A DNA stretch of 14,301 nt from Clostridium sp. CAG:780. GTDB lineage: Bacteria > Bacillota > Clostridia > TANB77 > CAG-508. The translations under genes and the position numbers were made by a program. Positions within the stretch are counted from its first letter, which is position 1, and every line of letters starts with the position of its first letter. Shown here piece by piece: positions 1-5,956 of the stretch. The DNA is taken from assembly GCA_000434195.1 (NCBI GenBank), contig HF994428.1:1-14301 (forward strand), in the 5' to 3' direction. The notes under the pieces are model-generated. The model had not been told where the DNA came from and made no database searches. It saw only the letters and a list, made by a program, of their open reading frames with translations.

Positions 1-119
1 TTTTATTAAATTATATATTTAATTAAAAAAGTTTTTACAAATACTTTTTTATTTTTAGATAACATAAATTTCTAGTAGGATTTCTCTTTTATAAGATTGT
101 AAAACTATTTCTTCTATTC

Positions 120-154
120 ATTATTCCGGCATCACAAAGTGGCGTCGGAATAAT
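120..154. other. 35-nt imperfect hairpin beside the DnaA boxes
   Basis: The outer arms at 120-130 and 144-154 pair over 11 bp with one G-T wobble. An internal loop follows, then a second 3-bp stem (CAC 133-135, GTG 139-141) closes on an AAA loop. No T-run follows on either strand, so it is not a clear intrinsic terminator. It is the most GC-rich patch in the first 200 bases. It could be a structured RNA end from a gene beyond the left edge or part of an origin region. Function unknown. Confidence 0.45.
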
Positions 155-192
155 TTATGTTTACTGTTATTATTTTGTATTTTTATGGTTAA

Positions 193-235
193 CTATACAC
201 AGGGCTGTGGATAATGTGGATAACCCTGTGAATAA
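193..235 (-). other. DnaA-box cluster, origin-like
   Basis: On the minus strand two perfect DnaA boxes (TTATCCACA) lie head to tail at 215-223 and 206-214. A one-mismatch copy (TTATTCACA) lies at 227-235. A weaker oppositely oriented box with two mismatches lies on the plus strand at 193-201. The two perfect boxes are flanked by a 7-bp inverted repeat, CACAGGG at 198-204 and CCCTGTG at 224-230. Very AT-rich DNA lies on both sides, as in an unwinding element. Box spacing like this is typical of oriC upstream of dnaA, but no dnaA is in the window and the genes to the right read towards this site. It could instead be a DnaA-binding regulatory or titration site. Confidence 0.65.
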
Positions 236-352
236 CTTTGTAGCAAGGGTTTCATTTTCGAGTTTTGCACAGGTATTATTGTTAATCTATTTATTGTAAA
301 CTTTTTATTTTTTATTTAATAAATTATGTCTATTTTACGAACTTATTTTCTT

Positions 353-385
353 AAAAAGAGCACAATTATAGACAGTTCTAATTGT
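353..385 (-). terminator. Leftward terminator of the DUF1294-DUF1653 operon
   Basis: Read on the minus strand, ACAATTA pairs with TAATTGT (379-385 with 362-368) around a 10-nt loop. GCTC follows, then five T (357-353). It lies about 37 nt past the DUF1653 stop. The GCTC could also pair with GAGC at 398-401 and lengthen the stem. The hairpin uses bases that belong to the oppositely oriented 368-417 hairpin, so the two folds interlock. Confidence 0.45.
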
Positions 386-423
386 TCCTTTATTATGGCT
401 CACTTAAAACTGTCTATTTTTTT
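368..423 (+). terminator. Rightward terminator-like hairpin with long loop
   Basis: A perfect 10-bp inverted repeat (ATAGACAGTT at 368-377, AACTGTCTAT at 408-417) closes a 30-nt loop and is followed by a run of seven T on the plus strand. No rightward gene is visible upstream in the window, so the transcript it would end is unknown. A weak rightward promoter-like pair (TTGTAA 294-299, TAATAA 317-322) lies just upstream. The long loop makes this a weaker call than a compact terminator. Confidence 0.4.
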
Positions 424-679
424 ATTTTTTGAAATTCTTTGCTACACTCTCTATTTCCTGTAGTTCAAATCTGTATTTTTGTTTTACATTTGGATATTTT
501 TCGTGATCTACTTCACTTAAAAACATTTCTAATGGTCTTATCCATAAGCTTCCATCTCCATATAATCTTCTGTATACAACAAATGGTTGTTTTGTTTCAG
601 AATCGTTTGCAACATCTTGCACTAGATAATAATCTCCCTTAAAATGTTTGTACACTCCATTAATTTTTATTTCTCTCAT
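422..679 (-). CDS. DUF1653 family protein
   Basis: This 85-residue protein matches the short DUF1653 family. It opens with a Y-x-H-F-K-G block near residues 10-15, followed by a V-V-Y-R-x-L-Y-G stretch near 34-41 and an L-W-x-R-P-L-E-M-F motif near 45-53. The family is usually found as a single small cytoplasmic domain of unknown function. No membrane segment or catalytic motif is visible. The ATG is preceded by AGGAGG at an 8-nt spacing. The gene starts 12 nt after the DUF1294 stop, so the two are probably one transcript. The C-terminal tail past residue 60 is lysine- and glutamate-rich and likely a helix. Family assignment is from motif memory. The biochemical role is not known. Confidence 0.8.
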   Translation of the reverse strand: MREIKINGVYKHFKGDYYLVQDVANDSETKQPFVVYRRLYGDGSLWIRPLEMFLSEVDHEKYPNVKQKYRFELQEIESVAKNFKK

Positions 680-691
680 TGGTTTTGCCTC

Positions 692-976
692 CTATAAGTT
701 TATTGCTATTATTAATAATATTTGAAGCACTATTATAACTGGAACTCCTATAAAGAACTTTGGTTTTTGTGTTTTATGATGAAACACATACATTCCTATT
801 ATTTCTCCTATACTTCCTCCTATTAGTGCTAACGTAAGTAGTGTTGCCTCCTTGGTCCTCCATTTTCCTTTTTCTGCTTTCTTTTTATCTATAAGCATTG
901 CTAAGAAAGCAATTAAATTAATCGCAACTAAATAAATTATTAAATTTTTTATTGTAAAAATGTTGTTTATTTCCAT
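692..976 (-). CDS. DUF1294 family small membrane protein
   Basis: This 94-residue protein has three likely membrane helices, roughly residues 10-28, 44-62 and 76-93. Between the first two lies the family signature: a D-K-K-K-A motif, then W-R-T-K-E, then L-x-x-L-x-L-I-G-G-S-x-G. After the second helix comes F-H-H-K-T-x-K-x-x-F. These mark DUF1294, a widespread inner-membrane family of unknown function. The start ATG has a GAGGA ribosome site about 10 nt upstream. It is the first gene of a two-gene unit with the DUF1653 gene and has its own promoter at 1003-1032. Nothing in the sequence links it functionally to the toxin-antitoxin locus to its right. Confidence 0.85.
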   Translation of the reverse strand: MEINNIFTIKNLIIYLVAINLIAFLAMLIDKKKAEKGKWRTKEATLLTLALIGGSIGEIIGMYVFHHKTQKPKFFIGVPVIIVLQILLIIAINL

Positions 977-1002
977 TATTAATTTTCCTCGTACTTATTT
1001 TA

Positions 1003-1032
1003 AGTATATCTTTATTTAGGCTAAAAAGTCAA
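1003..1032 (-). promoter_or_regulatory. Promoter of the DUF1294-DUF1653 operon
   Basis: TTGACT (1032-1027) and TATACT (1008-1003) lie 18 nt apart on the minus strand, about 27 nt before the DUF1294 start. A 6-bp inverted repeat, TACTTA at 992-997 and TAAGTA at 1001-1006, overlaps the -10 and could be an operator. The dyad is short and may be chance. Confidence 0.6.
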
Positions 1033-1085
1033 GCAATTTTATTTAAGATTCTTTAGAACACAAAAAAATGAATATAAAAAAAATA

Positions 1086-1114
1086 TTGACATATAATAAA
1101 AAGTATAGTATACT
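1086..1114 (+). promoter_or_regulatory. Strong promoter of the antitoxin RNA
   Basis: TTGACA (1086-1091, perfect) and TATACT (1109-1114) are separated by 17 nt on the plus strand. Transcription should begin near 1120-1122. This is one of the best sigma-A type promoters in the window. It drives no protein gene, only a short stretch that ends at a strong terminator about 72 nt later, which argues for a small RNA. Confidence 0.8.
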
Positions 1115-1120
1115 ATATTT

Positions 1121-1193
1121 AGCTTAAGCAATAGAGTTATTTATAAGATGACAATTGCTCGAGATATGTTGACCACATATCTCATTTTTTTTT
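1121..1193 (+). ncRNA. Predicted antisense antitoxin RNA (about 72 nt)
   Basis: The transcript runs from the promoter at 1086-1114 to the T-run at 1185-1193. Two hairpins are predicted. The first pairs AGCAAT (1127-1132) with ATTGCT (1154-1159) and leaves ATAAGATGACA mainly in its loop. The second is the terminator, with TTGACCA at its tip. Both exposed stretches are complementary to the convergent toxin mRNA. Positions 1143-1157 pair with the region across the toxin start codon (12 bp, a one-base bulge, then 4 bp). Positions 1168-1175 pair with the toxin mRNA terminator loop (8 bp). This is how RNA II of the Fst/par family is built. No experimental support is available from sequence alone. 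Confidence 0.65.
1161..1193 (+). terminator. Terminator of the antitoxin RNA
   Basis: A perfect 9-bp stem, GAGATATGT at 1161-1169 and ACATATCTC at 1175-1183, has a TGACC loop and is followed by A and nine T. It is a textbook intrinsic terminator on the plus strand. Confidence 0.85.
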
Positions 1194-1216
1194 GCAAAAA
1201 ATAAAGCGGTTGACCA
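1168..1216. repeat. Direct repeat GTTGACCA in both terminator loops
   Basis: GTTGACCA occurs at 1168-1175 and 1209-1216, each time at the tip of a terminator hairpin. On the opposite strands these give complementary loops of 7-8 nt. Related TTGACTA copies lie at 1224-1230 and 1254-1260. The span given here covers both exact copies. Confidence 0.75.
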
Positions 1217-1225
1217 GACCGCCTT
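1196..1225 (-). terminator. Terminator of the toxin mRNA
   Basis: On the minus strand GCGGT (1222-1218) pairs with ACCGC (1210-1206). The stem can be extended on the outside across one mismatch to 1225 and 1203. TTTATTTTTT follows (1205-1196). Only two bases (1194-1195) separate this T-run from that of the opposing antitoxin terminator, so the two RNAs end nose to nose. Confidence 0.75.
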
Positions 1226-1238
1226 GACTAGCTTTGCA

Positions 1239-1328
1239 CTAATCCTGAGTTTTTTGACTATCTTCTAAATCATTATTACTTAGTAATAATAAAACTATAA
1301 GACGCCAAATCAATTCATAAGATGACAA
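1239..1328 (-). CDS. Predicted type I toxin peptide (29 residues)
   Basis: The frame starts at TTG (1328-1326), five nt after a strong GGGGGTGA ribosome site, and ends at TAG (1241-1239). The peptide begins M-S-S-Y-E. It has a hydrophobic stretch at residues 6-16 (L-I-W-R-L-I-V-L-L-L-L) interrupted by one arginine, and a polar acidic tail with D20, E22, D23 and D29. Length, hydrophobic core and charged tail fit the membrane-acting toxins of type I systems. The S-x-Y-E opening recalls TxpA/BsrG-like peptides, but I cannot assign it to a known family. A GTG three codons upstream (1337) is in frame but lies inside the ribosome site. The mRNA has its own promoter (1377-1405), a 5' hairpin and a terminator. 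The antitoxin RNA would cover the start codon. Confidence 0.6.
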   Translation of the reverse strand: MSSYELIWRLIVLLLLSNNDLEDSQKTQD

Positions 1329-1353
1329 ATTGTTCACCCCCTTCAAAAAGATT

Positions 1354-1369
1354 TCCTTTATGAAAAGGA
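1354..1369 (-). other. 5' hairpin of the toxin mRNA
   Basis: A perfect 6-bp stem, TCCTTT and AAAGGA around a 4-nt loop, lies at the predicted 5' end of the toxin message (start near 1370). Fst-type toxin mRNAs also carry 5' structures that limit translation or decay. That parallel is inferred. Confidence 0.5.
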
Positions 1370-1376
1370 TGTTTTT

Positions 1377-1405
1377 ATTATACTTTATTTTCACTTAAGT
1401 TTCAA
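1377..1405 (-). promoter_or_regulatory. Promoter of the toxin mRNA
   Basis: TTGAAA (1405-1400) and a perfect TATAAT (1382-1377) lie exactly 17 nt apart on the minus strand. The start would be near 1370, giving a leader of about 42 nt before the TTG start codon. A short dyad, ATTGTGTACAAT on the plus strand near 1419-1430, lies just upstream of the -35. Confidence 0.75.
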
Positions 1406-1463
1406 CGATTTCTTTTAATTGTGTACAATATTTTTCTTTCATTTTTTTACAAATTATACCATT

Positions 1464-4400
1464 TTACGCAAATAGACTCATTTGATTGCTTTGACTCATT
1501 CCTTTTAGACAACCTGCATTTGTTAATATTTCTATTACTGATTTTCCAACTTTTGCTCTTATTTTTAGGTCATCTATTGACATAAACTCGCCATCTTCTC
1601 TTGCAGACTGTATTCCCTGTGCTGCAACCGTTCCAAGTCCCGGAATACTGTTTAGAGGTGGTCTTATTCCATCTTCTTCTACTTTAAATTTAACACTGTC
1701 TGATTCGTATAAATCTATTGGTAAGAAGTTTAGTCCTCTTTCATACATTTCTAATACTATTTCTAATACACCATATGTATCTTGGTCTTTTTTGGTTGCT
1801 GCTTTTCCTGCAAGTTCTATTTCTTTCATTTTATTTTTTACTCTCTCTACTCCTTGGCACATTATATCACTGTCGAAAGCATCTGCTCTTATTGTAAAGT
1901 ATGCTGCATAATATGCTTTTGGAATATGAACTTTGAACCACGCTATTCTGAACGCGTTTGTAACATATGCCGCTGCGTGTGCTTTTGGGAACATGTATTT
2001 TATCTTTTTACAAGAGCCTATATACCATTCCGGAATATTGTATTCTCTCATTGTTGCTTCGTGTTCTTTCCATTTTTCTGGATCTTTTGATGGTTTTCCT
2101 TTACGTACAAACTCCATTATTTTGAAGGCCTTTTGTGGTGGTAATCCTTCTTTTATTAGATATATCATTATATCATCTCTGGTACATATTGCTTCGTCCA
2201 GTTTTATTGTTCCTTCATTTATTAATGTTTGTGCATTGTTCAACCACACATCAGTACCGTGTGATAGTCCTGATATACGAATTAATTCTTCAAATGTTTT
2301 TGGTCTTGTGTCTACTAACATTCCTCTAACGAATTTTGTTCCAAACTCTGGTACTCCATAGCTTCCTACTTCACTATGTATTTGTTCTGGTGTAACGCCT
2401 AAAGCTTCAGTTGAACTAAATATTGACATTGTTTCTTTGTCATCTAGCGGAACTTTTGTTGGATCTTGTCCTGTTATATCAAATAACATTCTTATCATTG
2501 TAGGATCATCATGGCCTAGAATATCTAACTTCAATAGGTTTTGATCTATCGAGTGGTAATCAAAGTGTGTTGTTATTATGTCTGATGTTGGGTCATCTGC
2601 TGGATGTTGTACTGGTGTAAACTCGTATATTTCTCTACCTTTTGGTACAACTATAATTCCTCCAGGGTGCTGTCCTGTTGTTCTTTTTATTCCTGTACAG
2701 CCTTGTGCAACTCTTATTACTTCAGAGTTGTTTATTGGTATTCCTCTTTCTTCGTTGTACTTTCTAACATATCCCATTGCTGTTTTACCAGCTACTGTAC
2801 CAACAGTTCCAGCTTTGAATGTTGTTCCTTTTCCAAATATTACTTCTGTATATTTGTGTGCTTTTGCCTGATATTCTCCTGAGAAATTTAAGTCTATATC
2901 TGGCTCTTTATCTCCATTGAATCCTAAGAATGTTTCAAATGGGATGTCTATTCCGTCTTTTGCTAGTTTGTGTCCACATTTTGGACAATCTTTATCTGGT
3001 AAGTCAAATCCATTTTTGAATCCATAATCCGTGAAGTCTGAATACTTGCAGTTTGGACATCTATAATGTGGTGGTAGCGAATTTACTTCTGTGATACCTG
3101 TCATATTTGCAACAAATGATGAACCAACAGATCCTCTGGAACCTACTATATATCCATCTTCATTTGATTTCCAAACTAACTTTTGAGCTATGATGTACAT
3201 AACGGAGAATCCATTTTTTATAATAGAGTTTAACTCTTTGTCTAGTCTTTCTTCTACTATTTGTGGTAGAGGATCTCCATATAATTCGTGTGCTTTGTTG
3301 TATGCGATTTCTTTAATTGTTTTCTCACAGTCATTGATATATGGAGGACATTTCTCTGGGGAAATTGGGCTTATTTGCTCACACATATCTGCAATTTTAT
3401 TTGTGTTTGTTACAACTACTTCATAAGCTTTTTCTTCTCCTAAATAGCTAAATTCTTCTAGCATTTCTTCTGTTGTACGCAAATATAATGGTGCTTGTAA
3501 ATCACAGTCTGCATACCCCTGTCCTGCCTCTAATATTCTTCTATATATTTCATCCTCTGGATCCATAAAATGCACGTCACAAGTTGCAACTACTAGTTTA
3601 TCAAGTTTTTCACCTAATTCAACTATTTTTCTATTTATATCTTGAAGTGCCTCTACATTTGGCACTACACCATTTCTTACTAAGAACATATTATTTCCAG
3701 TTGGTTGAATTTCTAGATAATCGTAATCTCTTGCTATTGCTTCGATTTCTTCATCATCTTTACCCATTTCTATTGCTTGATATAGTTCTCCTGCCTCACA
3801 AGCACTACCTAATATTAGTCCTTCCGAATACTTTTGGTATATTGATTTTAGCACTAATGGTTTTTTATAGAAATAATCCAAGTGTGATATTGATACTAGT
3901 TTATATAGATTCTTTAATCCAACATAATCTTTTGCAAGTATTATTGCGTGGAAGCTTTTTAGCTTTTTATAGTTTACTGTATTTCCAAATACATTTTCTA
4001 TATCATCAAGAGTTTCTGCACCTTTTGCTTTTAGCTTTTCTATCATAACTTTAAATACTTTAACTGTTGTATCAACATCATCTAACGCTCTATGCGCTAC
4101 TAACACTTCTATTCCAAGGTTTTCTGCAATTACTCCAAGTTTGTATTTTTTATAATCTGGGAATAATTCTTTTGCAAGTCTTAATGTATCTAAGTATGTG
4201 TTTTCCAAAGATAAACCTAATTGCTTTGCATTATATTTTAAGAATCCAACATCAAAATCTGCATTGTGTGCTACTATTACACTATCTCCAATAAAATCTA
4301 ATACTTTTGGTAGTACTTTGTCTATAGTTTCTGCATCTTTTACCATATCATCAGTTATGTGTGTTACTTCTACAACACGTTGTGGAATAGGCTTCTCTGG

Positions 4401-5912
4401 ATTTACAAAGCATTCAAATTCATCAATGACTTCTCCATTTTTAACCTTCATTATTCCTATTTCTGTAATCTTCTCAGTTCTAAATGAAAATCCTGTTGTT
4501 TCTAGATCTAGTACACAGTATGTAGTATCAAGACTTTGTCCTTTTGAGTTTGATACACAAGGCACTTTGTCTGGTACCAAATATGCTTCCATTCCATATA
4601 GAACCTTCATATCAGGATTATTAACACCTAACATTTTGTGTGCATCTGGGAATGCTTGTACACTTCCATGATCTGTGATTGCAATAGATTTCATTCCCCA
4701 TTTCATTGCTCTCTTTAACAGATTCTTAGTTGGTGTTATTCCATCCATTGTGCTCATTTGAGTATGCATATGCAATTCTACTCTCTTTACTGGTGCATTA
4801 TCTGTTCTTGTATTTTTCTTTTCTTCTGGCATTTCTATTGCTGTGTTGACTAACACTCCTAGTTGTTTTGCATATGGATCAAATTGAGCTGTTCCTGCAA
4901 TTCTAATTTTTGCACAATTCTTTAATCTCTTTTTTATTCCGTCAGCTCTTTCTGCTGTTGCAAATATCTTACAATCAATTGTATTTGTTCCATCATATAC
5001 GCTAAATATAATTAATTGTTTTCCTGTTTTTAACTCTCTTACTTTTATTCCTAGATTGATGTCATCATCTTTTGCATCTAATTCAACTTGCAATATTTTT
5101 CCTTCTATTACTACATTTCCACTGTCCACAGATATGTCTTGAATTTTCGAGATTGGATCTTTTAAATTCAAGTTTCTTCCATATATTAAAGGTGTTTCTC
5201 CATTTTCTTCTTCTGGTGGTGGAGGTGGTGGCGGTGTCATATTTGGTGCTTCTTTTGCCGGAGCCTTATTATTTTGATATTGTTTATTACTATAATTTTG
5301 TTTAACTGGCTTTGGCTGTTTTGCTTCACTACTTACTTCTTTGTTGTCTTTTGTCAAGTTGATTATTTCATCTTGTTCTAGTTTCTCTTGTTTTTGCTTA
5401 TACTCATTATTTCCAGAAAGGTTTTCCTTATATTCTATTGCATATTTTTTACCATATATGTTTTCTAACGTTCCTGCAAATATTTCATTAAATTTATTGC
5501 CTTCTAGAAATTCTTTACCACTTAATATAAGTGTTACATTGATTTTATTATTTTCAATTATTATTGTACTATTTTTCAAGAATGCTTTTGCTATTGGATG
5601 TTTATATGATAAATATTGGATTATACTTGTCCATTCTTTTTCTATTTTTTCTGATATATTTTCTTCATCTTCTAATTCATATTTTATTTTAAGTTTTGCA
5701 TCTTTTAGAAAAAATCTTTTTTCCATATATTTTTCAAACTCTAAAATATCCAAAATTCCAATAAGCTTGTTAGATTGTATATTTACCTCTAGCAAGCTTT
5801 TCTTTTTATATAAATTAACCCCTATAACTTTTGCTCCACTTAGCTCAAAGCTATTTGAATTGTAGTCTTTAAATACTTCTTTAACTGTTTTAGGATTTTT
5901 TAGTTCCTCCAT
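1464..5912 (-). CDS. polC: DNA polymerase III alpha subunit, Gram-positive PolC type
   Basis: This is the replicative polymerase with built-in proofreading. The 1482-residue length is close to the usual 1430-1460. Domains in order: an N-terminal domain (1-200), a low-complexity linker with seven prolines at 227-233, an OB-fold region (about 240-370), a PHP domain opening with H381-M-H383-T, and an inserted 3'-5' exonuclease starting at D469-L-E471 with A-H-N-A-D-F-D and H-R-A-L-D-D-V-D further on. A zinc ribbon (C952, C955, C976, C979) follows, then the palm with D1005-I-D1007-L-N-F-S-G. It ends in N-Q-M-S-L-F-A, a clamp-binding motif. The ATG has GGGGG about 9 nt upstream. It is the last gene of the pyrH-to-polC cluster, and no clear terminator follows before the toxin promoter. 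Confidence 0.97.
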   Translation of the reverse strand: MEELKNPKTVKEVFKDYNSNSFELSGAKVIGVNLYKKKSLLEVNIQSNKLIGILDILEFEKYMEKRFFLKDAKLKIKYELEDEENISEKIEKEWTSIIQYLSYKHPIAKAFLKNSTIIIENNKINVTLILSGKEFLEGNKFNEIFAGTLENIYGKKYAIEYKENLSGNNEYKQKQEKLEQDEIINLTKDNKEVSSEAKQPKPVKQNYSNKQYQNNKAPAKEAPNMTPPPPPPPEEENGETPLIYGRNLNLKDPISKIQDISVDSGNVVIEGKILQVELDAKDDDINLGIKVRELKTGKQLIIFSVYDGTNTIDCKIFATAERADGIKKRLKNCAKIRIAGTAQFDPYAKQLGVLVNTAIEMPEEKKNTRTDNAPVKRVELHMHTQMSTMDGITPTKNLLKRAMKWGMKSIAITDHGSVQAFPDAHKMLGVNNPDMKVLYGMEAYLVPDKVPCVSNSKGQSLDTTYCVLDLETTGFSFRTEKITEIGIMKVKNGEVIDEFECFVNPEKPIPQRVVEVTHITDDMVKDAETIDKVLPKVLDFIGDSVIVAHNADFDVGFLKYNAKQLGLSLENTYLDTLRLAKELFPDYKKYKLGVIAENLGIEVLVAHRALDDVDTTVKVFKVMIEKLKAKGAETLDDIENVFGNTVNYKKLKSFHAIILAKDYVGLKNLYKLVSISHLDYFYKKPLVLKSIYQKYSEGLILGSACEAGELYQAIEMGKDDEEIEAIARDYDYLEIQPTGNNMFLVRNGVVPNVEALQDINRKIVELGEKLDKLVVATCDVHFMDPEDEIYRRILEAGQGYADCDLQAPLYLRTTEEMLEEFSYLGEEKAYEVVVTNTNKIADMCEQISPISPEKCPPYINDCEKTIKEIAYNKAHELYGDPLPQIVEERLDKELNSIIKNGFSVMYIIAQKLVWKSNEDGYIVGSRGSVGSSFVANMTGITEVNSLPPHYRCPNCKYSDFTDYGFKNGFDLPDKDCPKCGHKLAKDGIDIPFETFLGFNGDKEPDIDLNFSGEYQAKAHKYTEVIFGKGTTFKAGTVGTVAGKTAMGYVRKYNEERGIPINNSEVIRVAQGCTGIKRTTGQHPGGIIVVPKGREIYEFTPVQHPADDPTSDIITTHFDYHSIDQNLLKLDILGHDDPTMIRMLFDITGQDPTKVPLDDKETMSIFSSTEALGVTPEQIHSEVGSYGVPEFGTKFVRGMLVDTRPKTFEELIRISGLSHGTDVWLNNAQTLINEGTIKLDEAICTRDDIMIYLIKEGLPPQKAFKIMEFVRKGKPSKDPEKWKEHEATMREYNIPEWYIGSCKKIKYMFPKAHAAAYVTNAFRIAWFKVHIPKAYYAAYFTIRADAFDSDIMCQGVERVKNKMKEIELAGKAATKKDQDTYGVLEIVLEMYERGLNFLPIDLYESDSVKFKVEEDGIRPPLNSIPGLGTVAAQGIQSAREDGEFMSIDDLKIRAKVGKSVIEILTNAGCLKGMSQSNQMSLFA

Positions 5913-5956
5913 ATACTTTTGCCCCCATTTAAGTATTACAATTATTTTTTCTTTTG

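Larger units (their letters stand above)
1143..1332. repeat. Spaced direct repeat linking antitoxin RNA and toxin start region
   Basis: ATAAGATGACAA occurs at 1143-1154 and again at 1317-1328. Both copies continue with ATTG after a one-base length difference. The right copy covers the toxin TTG start codon (1328-1326). Because the two transcripts are made from opposite strands, the repeat gives 16 bp of complementarity between antitoxin and toxin RNAs. The span given here runs from the first copy to the second. Confidence 0.75.

Noticed and set aside
193..235. Calling this the chromosomal oriC outright
   Set aside because: The boxes are convincing, but no dnaA is present and all neighbouring genes would be head-on to replication. 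Kept as a DnaA-box cluster.
1148..1204. An 18-residue plus-strand reading frame inside the antitoxin RNA, starting at an ATG at 1148
   Set aside because: It has no ribosome binding site, its ATG lies in the paired repeat and it runs through the terminator T-run. It is most simply a by-product of the repeat.
1143..1332. CRISPR array or insertion-sequence ends
   Set aside because: There are only two copies of each repeat, spacing is irregular, and no transposase or target duplication is visible. The repeats make better sense as RNA pairing sites.
3584..4048. Plus-strand frame of 154 codons opposite polC
   Set aside because: It is composed mostly of Leu, Phe and Tyr as expected for the complement of an A-rich gene, has no ribosome site, and polC is clearly real on the other strand. 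The same holds for the other long plus-strand frames at 4198-4671, 5341-5865 and 6348-6797.
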